From the NCBI GenBank assembly GCA_016716135.1, contig JADJWX010000026.1, positions 1-42,207 on the forward strand: a stretch of 42,207 bases of DNA, written 5' to 3'. The DNA is from Lewinellaceae bacterium. GTDB taxonomy: Bacteria; Bacteroidota; Bacteroidia; Chitinophagales; Saprospiraceae. The notes beneath the pieces were generated by a model, which was not told where the DNA came from, made no database searches, and worked only from the letters and a program-made list of their open reading frames with translations. Shown here piece by piece: positions 24,197-32,910 of the stretch. How positions within the stretch are numbered: the first letter of the stretch is position 1; every line of letters begins with the position of its first letter. The translations under genes and the position numbers were made by a program.

Positions 24197-24985
24197 ATGG
24201 CAAAACCATTGATATTAGTAACCAACGATGATGGCATTGTAGCACCCGGTATCCGGGCACTGGTCGAGGTGGCAAGCCATTTTGGCGAGGTCGTGGTTGT
24301 CGCGCCCGATTCGCCCCAAAGTGGTAAAGGGCATGCCATTACCATCCACGACCCTCTACGGCTAAAGCATGTGCAGGTTTTTCCGGGCATTGAAGCTTGG
24401 GAGTGCTCCGGAACCCCGGTAGACTGCGTCAAACTTGCCAAACATGTAGTACTTAAGGACAGGCAAATCGACCTTTGTGTTTCTGGAATCAACCACGGAA
24501 GCAACGCTTCAATCAATATCCTGTACTCCGGAACCTTGTCCGCCGCCATGGAAGCATCCTTGGAAGGTATTCACAGCATAGGTTTTTCACTGCTCGATTA
24601 CAGTTTTCAAGCCGACTTTGAGCCGGGAAAACCCTGGATAAAACACATCATTAGTTACGCCCTGAGTCAAAACTTTCCGGCCGGAAAACTACTGAATGTG
24701 AACATCCCCAAACTCCCTGCCGGCGCCCTGCGCGGCATTCGAATATGCCGGCAGGCCAATGCCCGGTGGGTAGAGGAATTCATGGAAGGTCGCGACCCGA
24801 ATAATCAACCGTATTACTGGCTGACCGGCAAATTTGTAAACGACGATAACAATAATGATACCGATGTTTGGGCCCTGGAAAACGGATACATTTCGGTTGT
24901 CCCTTCGATGCACGATCTGACGGACTATCCCGGCATGGAACGCATGCGGAGGCTCGAACAGATGGATGGCGTTTCCAGTAGTTGA
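24197..24985 (+). CDS. surE: 5'/3'-nucleotidase SurE
   Basis: 262 residues. SurE is a metal-dependent phosphatase acting on nucleoside monophosphates. The metal-binding VTNDDG is at 8-13, followed by APDSPQSGKGHAIT, SGTPVDCVKLA and SGINHGSNASINILYSGTLSAAMEA, all typical. Cytoplasmic, with the usual family length. It is followed after 18 bases by a small membrane protein gene that is probably co-transcribed. Confidence 0.95.
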   Translation: MAKPLILVTNDDGIVAPGIRALVEVASHFGEVVVVAPDSPQSGKGHAITIHDPLRLKHVQVFPGIEAWECSGTPVDCVKLAKHVVLKDRQIDLCVSGINHGSNASINILYSGTLSAAMEASLEGIHSIGFSLLDYSFQADFEPGKPWIKHIISYALSQNFPAGKLLNVNIPKLPAGALRGIRICRQANARWVEEFMEGRDPNNQPYYWLTGKFVNDDNNNDTDVWALENGYISVVPSMHDLTDYPGMERMRRLEQMDGVSSS

Positions 24986-25003
24986 AATTTTAAGCACTTA
25001 AGC

Positions 25004-25303
25004 ATGTTCAATCGCAATGAAATTTGGGCAGGCCTGCTCTTCGGGGTATTGCTGCCGTTTTTTGGATTCCTGTTGCTGTACAACCTTTTCGGTTTTTTGG
25101 AAATGAAAGGCGCGGCAAGTGGAGAAGGCTTTTCAACCAACTTCCGGGAACGCACCCTGGCAATTGTTGCCATCGCGCTCAACCTGATTCCCTTAAATAT
25201 TTATCGCCGGCGCCGCTGGGACTTGTCCATGCGCGGCGTAGTTATTGCCACGGCTGTTCTGGCGGGCGTCTGGTTGATTCGTTTCGGTGTTTATTTATTG
25301 TAA
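25004..25303 (+). CDS. Small membrane protein, unknown function
   Basis: 99 residues with three predicted helices (about 8-29, 51-66, 77-97) and a basic RRRRW patch at 68-72 after the second. No motif recognised. It follows surE by 18 bases. Its last 9 bases overlap the end of the convergent ABM gene, so the two stop codons interlock. Confidence 0.65.
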   Translation: MFNRNEIWAGLLFGVLLPFFGFLLLYNLFGFLEMKGAASGEGFSTNFRERTLAIVAIALNLIPLNIYRRRRWDLSMRGVVIATAVLAGVWLIRFGVYLL

Positions 25304-25642
25304 CGGCGAATTCGAAGCCGGTGGCTGATGAAAGCCATAATCGCGTTCTACCAAACAAATCCGCAGTTTAAATTCGCGGTACCAGATTGATCGCCCGAGC
25401 GTTTGTGCAATCAAATGCTCCGAGTTGGCCTTCCAGTGCCGGATTGCCTCTAAATTTCTCCAATATGAAACAGTTATCCCGGTTTCATTTCGCGCCGATT
25501 CGGCGCCTAAAAATCCGGGTTGTGTAGCCGCAAGATCAAGCATGCGTTGGGCCATTTTTGCATAGCCATTTGTATCAGCATCAGTACGAACAGAGGTAAA
25601 AATGACCGCATAGTACGGAGGCTCCGGTGTATTGGCAATCAT
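25295..25642 (-). CDS. Antibiotic biosynthesis monooxygenase (ABM) fold protein
   Basis: 115 residues with a dimeric alpha/beta-barrel pattern: YYAVIFTSVRTDADTNGYAKMAQRMLDLAATQPGFLGAESAR, then ITVSYWRNLEAIRHWKANSEH. The PGFLGAES and SYW..LEAI.HWK segments are typical of ABM-domain or YbiM/heme-degrader-like proteins. No catalytic role is assignable. It is encoded alone, separated from ilvE by a terminator. Confidence 0.75.
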   Translation of the reverse strand: MIANTPEPPYYAVIFTSVRTDADTNGYAKMAQRMLDLAATQPGFLGAESARNETGITVSYWRNLEAIRHWKANSEHLIAQTLGRSIWYREFKLRICLVERDYGFHQPPASNSPLQ

Positions 25643-25700
25643 AACGGAATATGGTTAAAGGTGTATAAAAATCCATGGGCATACCACGAAACAAAAAGAA

Positions 25701-25735
25701 AAGGGCGCACGATATATTCATCGAACGCCCTTTTT
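25701..25735. terminator. Terminator between ilvE and the ABM gene
   Basis: AAGGGCG (25701-25707) pairs with CGCCCTT (25726-25732), with an inner CGAT/ATCG stem. On the minus strand it is followed by TTCTTTTTG and on the plus strand by TTT, so it can work in both directions. It closes the minus-strand ilvE transcript. Confidence 0.65.
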
Positions 25736-25762
25736 CCGGAGAGTATTTCTACCCAATATGTT

Positions 25763-26887
25763 CTAAACAGCGGCTTCTTCCAGCACGGGCGCTTGCGCCT
25801 CAGCATTTTTGAGGGCGCCGGTACATGCATCCAGCCAACCGTACTCATCTGGTATCCGTCCCATCCGTAATTGGTTGATGTAGTTTTTGAGCCGCGTACC
25901 AACCGGGCGGTGCTCTTCATCGACAGGCGGCAGTTCTATCTTGCGGTCGCGCCAGGTAATTTCGCTCACATGGCTTACAACCGCAGCCGTTCCGGAACCA
26001 AAACATTCCTGCAGGGATCCACGCCAGTACGCGTCTACAATTTCCGCGATGCTGAGCAATCGCTCTTCTACCGTATAGCCCCAATCTTTTAGCAGGCGCA
26101 GAAAACTGTCCCGAGTGATCCCGCGAAGGATCGTCCCGGTTGTAGCCGGTGTGATAACCTTGCCATCCATCACAAAAAACAGATTCATCGTGCCAACTTC
26201 CTGTACATATTTCTTTTCGATTGAGTCCATCCACATCACTTGATCATAACCAGCCTTATTGGCCCGTTGGGTCGGAAGCAGGGATGCACCGTAGTTGCCT
26301 GCACATTTTGCCTCGCCGGCACCACCCAAAGCGGCACGGGTAAAGACTTCTTCAACCCACAGTTTTACCGGTTTGGGGTAATATGGGCCTACCGGGCCTG
26401 TGAAAATCAAAAACTTGTATGTTTTTGAAGCATGCACCCCAAAGTATTCATCCGTCGCAAACATAATCGGGCGGATATACAGAGAGTATCCTTCCTGTTC
26501 CGGAATCCAATCGCGGTCCAGATCGATCAGCATATGCAGACCCTGTAAAAAAAGTTCAGTAGGGATTTTTGGCATGCACATCCGCTCGGCGGAAATATTG
26601 AGCCGGCGGGCGTGCATTTCCGCGCGAAAAAGCACGGGTTCACCCTTGCACTTGGACGCTTTCATGCCTTCGAAAATACTCTGTCCGTAGTGCAGTGCCA
26701 GGTTGGCGGGAGATATCTCAAGTTTATGAAACGGTTCAATCCTGGGGTCAATCCAGTTCTCGCCATCGAATTCCACAACAAACATATGGTCGGAAATAAC
26801 CTTCCCAAATGGCAGGTTTTGGAAATCAATACTCGAGTGCCGGGATTCGGTTGTCCGGGTCACAGGAATCGTGTATTGCATTGGCAT
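25763..26887 (-). CDS. ilvE: Branched-chain amino acid aminotransferase
   Basis: 374 residues, PLP fold type IV, last step of Ile, Leu and Val synthesis. The PLP lysine is Lys194 in GEAKCAGNYGAS. Other family segments are LHYGQSIFEGMKASK, YIRPIMFATDEYFGV, QEVGTMNLFFVMDGK and CFGSGTAAVVS. Length matches the BCAT type related to eukaryotic and Bacteroidota IlvE. A second in-frame ATG two codons later is an alternative start. Monocistronic, ending at the terminator 25701-25735. Confidence 0.93.
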   Translation of the reverse strand: MPMQYTIPVTRTTESRHSSIDFQNLPFGKVISDHMFVVEFDGENWIDPRIEPFHKLEISPANLALHYGQSIFEGMKASKCKGEPVLFRAEMHARRLNISAERMCMPKIPTELFLQGLHMLIDLDRDWIPEQEGYSLYIRPIMFATDEYFGVHASKTYKFLIFTGPVGPYYPKPVKLWVEEVFTRAALGGAGEAKCAGNYGASLLPTQRANKAGYDQVMWMDSIEKKYVQEVGTMNLFFVMDGKVITPATTGTILRGITRDSFLRLLKDWGYTVEERLLSIAEIVDAYWRGSLQECFGSGTAAVVSHVSEITWRDRKIELPPVDEEHRPVGTRLKNYINQLRMGRIPDEYGWLDACTGALKNAEAQAPVLEEAAV

Positions 26888-26917
26888 AGTCTTAATTTGT
26901 TAGGACAAATATTACAA

Positions 26918-26949
26918 TTGGTTTGGTCGAGCAAAGTTACGTAACTTTG
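26918..26949 (+). promoter_or_regulatory. Plus-strand promoter with an 18-base palindrome over its -7 element
   Basis: TTG at 26918-26920, 21-base spacer, TAACTTTG at 26942-26949. The -7 element is the right half of a perfect palindrome CAAAGTTACGTAACTTTG (26932-26949), whose left half is the same element on the minus strand. The palindrome may be an operator, or simply two facing -7 boxes, between ilvE and the gene at 27098. Confidence 0.4.
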
Positions 26950-27097
26950 TAGCAAGTTGAAATTATATTTCAAATCAAATTGATATTTTTTGCTTTCACA
27001 GAATTATTGCTAAGCCATTGGCGATAAAAAGTGCGAATATACTTTTTCACAAAAAAAGCAAAAAAACACCTCGTCCTAGATTTTATCAAATTACGCT

Positions 27098-27532
27098 ATG
27101 TTTTCAGGCAACGACTTGTTGTATTTAATTCCGGATGTTTCCATTTTAAACCGGGTAAAAGGAGGCTTCGCCAAACAGGTTGCTATCGTCGTTTTGAAAG
27201 AAACGGAAAGCATTGAACAGGTAAATTTCCTGAAAAAGGTGTTGCTGGCAGCAGGGCTCAATCTCGAAAACGATACACTTTTGGCTAAGCTGGAGGCCGG
27301 TGAGCAGTTGCCTGTGTTGCCTCTGGTAAAAATTAAACAAGCCGAATGCATTTTGGTTTTTGGCTGCACGCCAAATCAACTCGGCCTGAACCTCGAATGC
27401 CCCCTTTACCAACTGGTAGATTTTTATGGCACACGCCTTCTGTTTGCCGACAAGATATCGATTCTTGAACCGGATACCGGCCGGAAACGGCAACTCTGGC
27501 AAGCTTTACAACAACTTTTTTTGATTAAATAA
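27098..27532 (+). CDS. Hypothetical protein, possibly DNA polymerase III psi-like
   Basis: 144 residues. The segments IVVLKETESIEQVNFLKKVLLAAGLNLEND, ILVFGCTPNQLGL, and the ending LLFADKISILEPDTGRKRQLWQALQQLF resemble what I remember of small Bacteroidota proteins compared with the Pol III psi subunit (HolD). The LVFG strand and the final K..LW.AL..LF pattern are the main hints. This is weak: no catalytic motif exists to confirm it. It lies 56 bases upstream of fabD and is followed by a hairpin. Confidence 0.5.
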   Translation: MFSGNDLLYLIPDVSILNRVKGGFAKQVAIVVLKETESIEQVNFLKKVLLAAGLNLENDTLLAKLEAGEQLPVLPLVKIKQAECILVFGCTPNQLGLNLECPLYQLVDFYGTRLLFADKISILEPDTGRKRQLWQALQQLFLIK

Positions 27533-27545
27533 ACCGTTTTTGATG

Positions 27546-27573
27546 ATCTGCTCCAAGGCAATCCGGAGCAGAT
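27546..27573 (+). repeat. Hairpin upstream of fabD
   Basis: ATCTGCTCC (27546-27554) pairs with GGAGCAGAT (27565-27573) around a 10-base loop. It ends 15 bases before the fabD ATG and has no U-tract. It could affect fabD translation or end the upstream transcript weakly. Confidence 0.4.
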
Positions 27574-27588
27574 AAATCCTATTGATAT

Positions 27589-28470
27589 ATGAAAGCATAC
27601 GTTTTCCCGGGGCAGGGTTCCCAATTTGAAGGCATGGGCAAAGCCTTGTATGACACCAACGAAGACGCCCGGCAACTTTTTGAACAAGCCAATTCAATAT
27701 TGGGGTGGCGGATCACCGACCTGATGTTCACCGGAACAAAAGATGATCTGACGCAGACAAAAGTCACACAACCAGCCGTATTCCTGGAAAGTATCGTCCG
27801 CGCCACCATTGCAGGCAATACTTTCCGCCCGGACGCCGTAGCCGGCCATTCGCTCGGCGAAATCACCGCCTTGGCTGCATCGGGCGCCCTGTCGTTCGCC
27901 GATGCGCTGCAACTGGTCAGCAAAAGGGCATTTGCCATGCAAAAAGCCTGTGAACTTACGGAGAGTACCATGGCGGCCGTCCTCGGTATGGAAGATGCCA
28001 GGGTTGAAGAAATTTGTGCAGCCATCACCGATGAAGTGGTCGTGCCGGCAAATTATAACTCCCCCGGCCAATTAGTCATTTCAGGCTCAAAAAAAGGCAT
28101 CGAGCAAGCCGCAGCCAAACTTCAGGAAGCAGGAGCCAAACGCGTGATCGTGCTTGCCGTTGGTGGCGCCTTCCACTCGCCACTGATGCAACCGGCACAG
28201 GACGAACTGGCTGAAGCCATCCGAAACACACCGTTTCAAAAACCTGTTTGTCCGGTTTATCAAAATGTACATGCCCGGCCGGTGACTGATCCGGAGCAAA
28301 TTCGTCAAAATCTCATCGCGCAACTCACCGCTCCGGTTCGCTGGACGCAAACCATTGAAAATATGATCCATAGCGGCATCTCAACGTTTATCGAAGTAGG
28401 CGGAGGTGCTGCCGTACTCCGGGGAATGATCCGAAAAATTAATCCGGAAGCCGGCACGGATGTACTGTGA
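27589..28470 (+). CDS. fabD: Malonyl-CoA:ACP transacylase FabD
   Basis: 293 residues. It loads malonate onto acyl carrier protein for fatty acid synthesis. Visible: FPGQGSQFEGMG near the N-terminus, the nucleophile Ser88 in GHSLGE, the malonyl-binding Arg in SKRAFAMQKAC, His196 in VGGAFHSPLM and the GGGAAVLRGM ending. Length is typical. No other fatty-acid genes are in the window, so fabD is separated from the rest of the fab genes here. Confidence 0.95.
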   Translation: MKAYVFPGQGSQFEGMGKALYDTNEDARQLFEQANSILGWRITDLMFTGTKDDLTQTKVTQPAVFLESIVRATIAGNTFRPDAVAGHSLGEITALAASGALSFADALQLVSKRAFAMQKACELTESTMAAVLGMEDARVEEICAAITDEVVVPANYNSPGQLVISGSKKGIEQAAAKLQEAGAKRVIVLAVGGAFHSPLMQPAQDELAEAIRNTPFQKPVCPVYQNVHARPVTDPEQIRQNLIAQLTAPVRWTQTIENMIHSGISTFIEVGGGAAVLRGMIRKINPEAGTDVL

Positions 28471-28600
28471 AAACAGCGGCACGGGCCCTTTACTAAAAAC
28501 CGGTATTCTGCAGTTAACCAGCAACAAAACCTCCGGCGTGGCTTGTTTTTAAAATAATTTCTTCCATACATTGGTTGGCTAATGAAAAGCAACAGTTGAT

Positions 28601-29161
28601 ATGGCAACAAACACGATGATTCGAAGTGGGCAAGTGCTGATTGCCGAGCCATTTATGCTTGACCCGTATTTCCGGCGTTCTGTAGTGCTGCTTTGTGAAC
28701 ACCATGATGAAGGTACCATTGGGTTTATCCTGAATAAAAATATTGATATGGGGATCAATGACCTGATGGCCGATTTTCCAAAATTTGAAGCTGAAATTTT
28801 CTACGGTGGCCCGGTCCAAACGGATACCTTGCATTATGTCCACGATTTAGGGGAAATGCTTGAAGACAGTGTTAAAATTGCCGATGGCGTTTGGTGGGGC
28901 GGCGATTTCGAACAACTAAAATTCCTGATCGCCCAACAACTGATCCAACCCGCAAATATTCGATTTTTCGTGGGCTACTCCGGATGGACTTCCGGCCAAC
29001 TTAAAGAAGAGTTGAAGTTTGGCTCCTGGGTGCCCGGTGAAATGAATGCGAATTATATTTTCAAATTCAAACCCAATCATTTGTGGCGCCATGTCATGTA
29101 CACCCAAGGCGATCTTTTTGAGATCATTTCCGATATGCCGGAAGACATGAGCTGGAATTAA
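28601..29161 (+). CDS. YqgE/AlgH family protein
   Basis: 186 residues. The family pattern is clear: GQVLIAEPFMLDPYFRRSVVLLCEHHDEGTIGFILNK, then FYGGPVQTDTLHYVHD, IRFFVGYSGWTSGQLKEEL and SWVPGEMNANYIF. The molecular function of the family is unsettled. Cytoplasmic, with no anomalies. It converges on the alpha-galactosidase gene, with 7 bases between the stops. Confidence 0.92.
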   Translation: MATNTMIRSGQVLIAEPFMLDPYFRRSVVLLCEHHDEGTIGFILNKNIDMGINDLMADFPKFEAEIFYGGPVQTDTLHYVHDLGEMLEDSVKIADGVWWGGDFEQLKFLIAQQLIQPANIRFFVGYSGWTSGQLKEELKFGSWVPGEMNANYIFKFKPNHLWRHVMYTQGDLFEIISDMPEDMSWN

Positions 29162-29168
29162 CCGGCAA

Positions 29169-30878
29169 CTAATTTTTCAAAATCATAGTTTCAAACGGCT
29201 GGAGGGTAATCCGGCCGTTTTTTGTTGCCGGCACCGAAACCGGCAGTGCCGTCAGATTGCAATAGGCCGCGAAAGACTCGCCCGATTTTTCAATCAAAAT
29301 ACGGTATACATCAGCCTCCAGCCGGGTAACTATCCGCACCGGGCTGCCCGACCAGATCAGCGCCTCCTCCAGTTCGCTGCGCTGCTCCGGGGTGTACGTG
29401 CTAACGTCATCGGAGGTAAACAACAGCCCCCCAAGTAATGCATTGATCATCAACACCGTACTTTGCTGCACCGGGGTAAAGTGCTGGTGATCGTCGCGCA
29501 GAATAAACACATCCGGGTCGCTGATGAAGGCAGGCCCGTTCAGGTGCCAGCGCCCCAACACCGAGCGCAAGGCAGCTAGCGTGCTCACCCGTTCGCGATG
29601 CCGCAAAACGGCAAGCAGCCGGTGCTCCCAATGCAAGTGCACATCCCCGCCAACCCGGCAATAATCGGCATTACCGGCTGCGGCGCTAAGTGGTACTCCA
29701 CAAGCCAGCATCGTCCGGTTACCCATTTGCCGGCGCAAAAATTGCATCGCATCATGCATCACCTGGCCGCGCGTTTTTTCCCGTGGCGGCTGCAAACAAA
29801 CCGCAAACAAAAAATCAAGTTTAAGCAACTCAAACCCCCACCGCTCCAAAATCACATGAAAAACCCCGCTGAGATAATCCTGCACTGCCGGATGGTAAAA
29901 ATCCAGCGCATAAAACCAACCACCCCAGTACGGGTTCCATCCCACACGAATCGCGCGCCCGCCTGCATTTTTTAACAACCAGTCCGGATGGCGTTTCACC
30001 AGTTCCGACCTGGCCGATGCGACAAAAGGCGCCAGCCAAAGCCCCGGCACCAGCCCGCGCTCACGGATAGCCGCGGCAACCGGACCCATACCATTGGGAA
30101 ATTCCGGCTTAACCGACAGCCAGTCGCCTGTGGCTGTTTGCCAACCATCGTCGATCTGGACGTACCGGAACGGCAGGCCACTTTCGGCTATCGCCGCCGT
30201 GTTCTTTAAAATTATGCTTTCGGAAATATTCGTAAAATGCCGGTACCAACTGGTCCAACCAAGTGCCGGCATGCGACTTTCCCGGTTGAGTTCGACGTCA
30301 GCAAAAAATTGTTGCGCATCCTGCCCAACCCGGAAATACAGTCCCGGGAATGAATGGCTAAGTTTCAAGCCAGGCAAATCCTTGCGCACTGTCATTATTT
30401 TGTTTGCATGATCATATAAAAACAGTGTAAACCCGGTGCTTTCGCCCAGCGAGCTCAGGTATGTCGTTCGGCCTCCTGGCCCAACTACGTAGGTATACGA
30501 CCAGGCGTGCAATTGCCCCGGACCATGCGGGATGCCGCTGATGTGGTCATCCCCGTAAAGCCCCATAAACGGGCGGGCAATTTTGCGCAAGCGCCGGATT
30601 TCAGCATCCACCGGCAAAAGCCGGCTTTCGCTCCAGGATTGAAAGCCGTTGGCAAAAAACAAATCGACTGCCGGACAGGCCAACTCAACAGCCAAATCAA
30701 GCACCGTCAGGTCTGTTTTTGGGTGCAAAAAAAGCGTGTAGCGCCAACCCGAATTGTCTTCAACACGTTGAACATCAACATGCAACTCCTCCAAAGAATT
30801 TACCTGGCCCGGCACAAGCAGGTACTGTTTTTCACCCTGCGGACCGGCTATTCGTACAATGGCATTTTGAAATTTCAT
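29169..30878 (-). CDS. Alpha-galactosidase-like glycoside hydrolase, family GH36
   Basis: 569 residues from the ATG at 30878. An N-terminal beta-sandwich (1-200) precedes the (beta/alpha)8 barrel. The barrel shows LGWTSWYRHF, the YVQIDDGWQ strand, and the catalytic nucleophile Asp355 in ELLKLDFLFA. The probable acid/base Asp412 lies in CRVGGDVHLHWE. No signal peptide, so the enzyme is probably cytoplasmic and acts on imported alpha-galactosides; raffinose-type sugars are the usual substrates but that is unproven here. It stands alone with no transporter or regulator nearby. It is divergent from the methyltransferase gene. Confidence 0.85.
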   Translation of the reverse strand: MKFQNAIVRIAGPQGEKQYLLVPGQVNSLEELHVDVQRVEDNSGWRYTLFLHPKTDLTVLDLAVELACPAVDLFFANGFQSWSESRLLPVDAEIRRLRKIARPFMGLYGDDHISGIPHGPGQLHAWSYTYVVGPGGRTTYLSSLGESTGFTLFLYDHANKIMTVRKDLPGLKLSHSFPGLYFRVGQDAQQFFADVELNRESRMPALGWTSWYRHFTNISESIILKNTAAIAESGLPFRYVQIDDGWQTATGDWLSVKPEFPNGMGPVAAAIRERGLVPGLWLAPFVASARSELVKRHPDWLLKNAGGRAIRVGWNPYWGGWFYALDFYHPAVQDYLSGVFHVILERWGFELLKLDFLFAVCLQPPREKTRGQVMHDAMQFLRRQMGNRTMLACGVPLSAAAGNADYCRVGGDVHLHWEHRLLAVLRHRERVSTLAALRSVLGRWHLNGPAFISDPDVFILRDDHQHFTPVQQSTVLMINALLGGLLFTSDDVSTYTPEQRSELEEALIWSGSPVRIVTRLEADVYRILIEKSGESFAAYCNLTALPVSVPATKNGRITLQPFETMILKN

Positions 30879-30943
30879 GGAAACATCTGCTGATTCGGGT
30901 TGCAAGTTAGGGATTCCGGCCGCTTGAATCAGCCGCGATGGCC

Positions 30944-30951
30944 TACCTTTG
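30944..30951 (+). promoter_or_regulatory. Minus-7 element upstream of the RsmB-type gene
   Basis: TACCTTTG matches TAnnTTTG; the nearest TTG (30924-30926) gives a short 17-base spacer. If this is the promoter, translation must begin downstream of it, which supports the TTG start at 30978. Confidence 0.35.
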
Positions 30952-30977
30952 CCGGAAACGTTAAAACCGGATTTGCC

Positions 30978-32321
30978 TTGGCTGCTGCTGCAAATAAATT
31001 ACATCCTATTTTAGTCCGCGCCGTCGCGCAGGCGCTGATCGACATTTTTATCGAACAGCGGTATGCCGACAAAGTGATCGAATACACCCTCCGGCAAAAC
31101 CCCAAAGCCGGCAGCCGCGACCGCGCGTTCATCGCCGAAACGACCTACGAAATCGTTCGAAACTACCGGCTCTACAGCGAAATCCTGGGCAAACAACCAC
31201 AAACGGAAGCCGACTTCTGGAAAATTATCGGCATTTATTTAAGCCTGAATTTTGAACCTGCCCCTGCCCCGGAGCAGCAAGCCGGCAGCAAGCAAAAAGA
31301 CCTGCTTCGGAAACTTACTGAGTTAAAAGACGAAGTGCCGGAAGAAGAATCAAACCAGCACCTGGTTTTTCCCGAGTGGGCCGAGTTTGAAGGACTGGAT
31401 CCGCATGCAATTCAGGAAAAAGCCCGGAGCCTGAACGCCCGACGTCCCATTCGGGAAAGCATCCCCGACTGGCTGGACGCACTCGGCCACACTGAACTTG
31501 GCGACCGCTGGAACGACACCCTGGCCCATCTCAACCAACCGGCCCCCGTTGTGCTGCGCACCAACCGGCTGAAAACCACCCGGGAAGCACTGCAAAAAAT
31601 CCTGGAAAAGGAAGGCGTTGAAACACAACCTTTCGGCGACACCGACGCCCTGGTGCTGGAACGCCGACAAAATGTTTTCCGCACGAAAGCATTCAAAAAC
31701 GGGCTGTTTGAATTGCAGGACTACAGCAGCCAACTGGTGGCCCCCTTTTTGGCGCCTGAGCCCGGCATGCGCGTGGTCGATGCCTGCGCCGGCGGCGGCG
31801 GGAAATCGCTGCACCTGGCTGCCCTCATGGAAAACAAGGGCCGGTTGATTGCCCTGGATACCCAGGCCTGGAAACTCGACGAACTCCGCCAGCGCGCCCG
31901 CCGTGCCGGCATCGCCAACATCGACACACGGCCGATCGAAAACCGGAAAGTGATCAAACGGCTGTACAACAGCGCCGACCGGCTCTTGCTCGATGTGCCT
32001 TGCAGCGGGCTCGGTGTGCTGCGCCGCAACCCCGACAGCAAATGGAAACTCAGCCCGGAACACCTCGAAAATCTTCGAGAAACGCAACAGGAGATCCTCC
32101 AGGGCTATTGCCGGATCGTAAAACCGGGCGGCCGCATGGTGTATGCCACCTGCAGTATTTTGCCTTCGGAAAACGAAAACCAGGTGCAGGCATTTTTGTC
32201 CTCCGAAGCCGGGAAAGATTTCCGGTTCATTGCCGAGCGCAAAATATTGCCGCAAGACGAAGGGTTCGACGGGTTTTACATGGCACTGCTCGAACGCAAC
32301 GCAACAGAAGAAAAAAGTTAA
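30978..32321 (+). CDS. RsmB/NOP-family RNA (cytosine-5) methyltransferase
   Basis: About 447 residues. An N-terminal helical NusB-like region (KLHPILVRAVAQALIDIF, GSRDRAFIAETTYEIVRNYR) precedes the SAM-dependent domain. That domain has motif I VVDACAGGGGKSLHLAAL, motif IV DVPCSGLGVLRRNPD with the PC cysteine, and motif VI YATCSILPSENENQV with the catalytic TC cysteine. The likely target is 16S rRNA, as for RsmB, but other rRNA or tRNA sites cannot be excluded. The open frame extends to 30900 but has no ATG; TTG 30978 (AAAANKLHPIL) is chosen because a promoter element lies at 30944-30951. The DinB gene follows after 2 bases. Confidence 0.87.
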   Translation: MAAAANKLHPILVRAVAQALIDIFIEQRYADKVIEYTLRQNPKAGSRDRAFIAETTYEIVRNYRLYSEILGKQPQTEADFWKIIGIYLSLNFEPAPAPEQQAGSKQKDLLRKLTELKDEVPEEESNQHLVFPEWAEFEGLDPHAIQEKARSLNARRPIRESIPDWLDALGHTELGDRWNDTLAHLNQPAPVVLRTNRLKTTREALQKILEKEGVETQPFGDTDALVLERRQNVFRTKAFKNGLFELQDYSSQLVAPFLAPEPGMRVVDACAGGGGKSLHLAALMENKGRLIALDTQAWKLDELRQRARRAGIANIDTRPIENRKVIKRLYNSADRLLLDVPCSGLGVLRRNPDSKWKLSPEHLENLRETQQEILQGYCRIVKPGGRMVYATCSILPSENENQVQAFLSSEAGKDFRFIAERKILPQDEGFDGFYMALLERNATEEKS

Positions 32322-32323
32322 AC

Positions 32324-32824
32324 ATGACGATTAGCAGCCTGCTGAAAGACTACGGCCAATACAATCTTTGGGCCAATCAAAGCATCCTGAATTGGTTATA
32401 TGCCAAGCCCCTGGAATTACTCGAAAAAGAAATCCCATCCAGTTTTCCAAGTCTCTGCCGCACGCTGTTGCATATTTGGGATGCCGAAGCAATTTGGATG
32501 CGCCGTCTGCAAGGCCTCAAAGCTGCGTCGTTCCCCAGCCACAACTTCACGGGTACGCTGATTGACCTGAAAAACGGTCTGCTATCCAACTCCGAAGCAT
32601 TCAGCGCTTTCCTCCAGGATGCCCCCGACGCCTTTTTTCAACAGCATATTCACTACACGAATACCAAAGGCCAGGAATTCACCACTGCAAATGCTGAAGT
32701 GGTTCAACATTGCATCCAGCACAGCACGTACCACCGCGGTCAGCTGGTTACCATGGCACGTGGCCTGAGCCTGACCGACCCGCCGTCGACAGACTACATC
32801 ACCTACCTGCGCATCCGGGGGTAA
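32324..32824 (+). CDS. DinB-family protein
   Basis: 166 residues of the four-helix DinB/YfiT-like fold. Candidate metal-ligand histidines are visible: His49 in LLHIWDAE and the C-terminal HCIQHSTYHRGQLVTMAR pair. The family includes metal-dependent thiol transferases and many uncharacterised damage-inducible proteins. The ATG is 2 bases after the methyltransferase stop, so the two genes are very likely co-transcribed. A second DinB-like gene lies at the right edge of the window. Confidence 0.88.
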   Translation: MTISSLLKDYGQYNLWANQSILNWLYAKPLELLEKEIPSSFPSLCRTLLHIWDAEAIWMRRLQGLKAASFPSHNFTGTLIDLKNGLLSNSEAFSAFLQDAPDAFFQQHIHYTNTKGQEFTTANAEVVQHCIQHSTYHRGQLVTMARGLSLTDPPSTDYITYLRIRG

Positions 32825-32910
32825 ATCAGGTTTTTCAGCCTGTTTTATCCAGGGCTTAATCCTTCCCCGATTCGCCGTATTTTTGGATTTTTGCAAAAAA
32901 CAAACCCAAA

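Noticed and set aside
31350..32255. Minus-strand ORF of 301 codons opposite the RsmB-type gene
   Set aside because: Antisense shadow of a GC-rich coding region; the plus-strand methyltransferase has motifs I, IV and VI.
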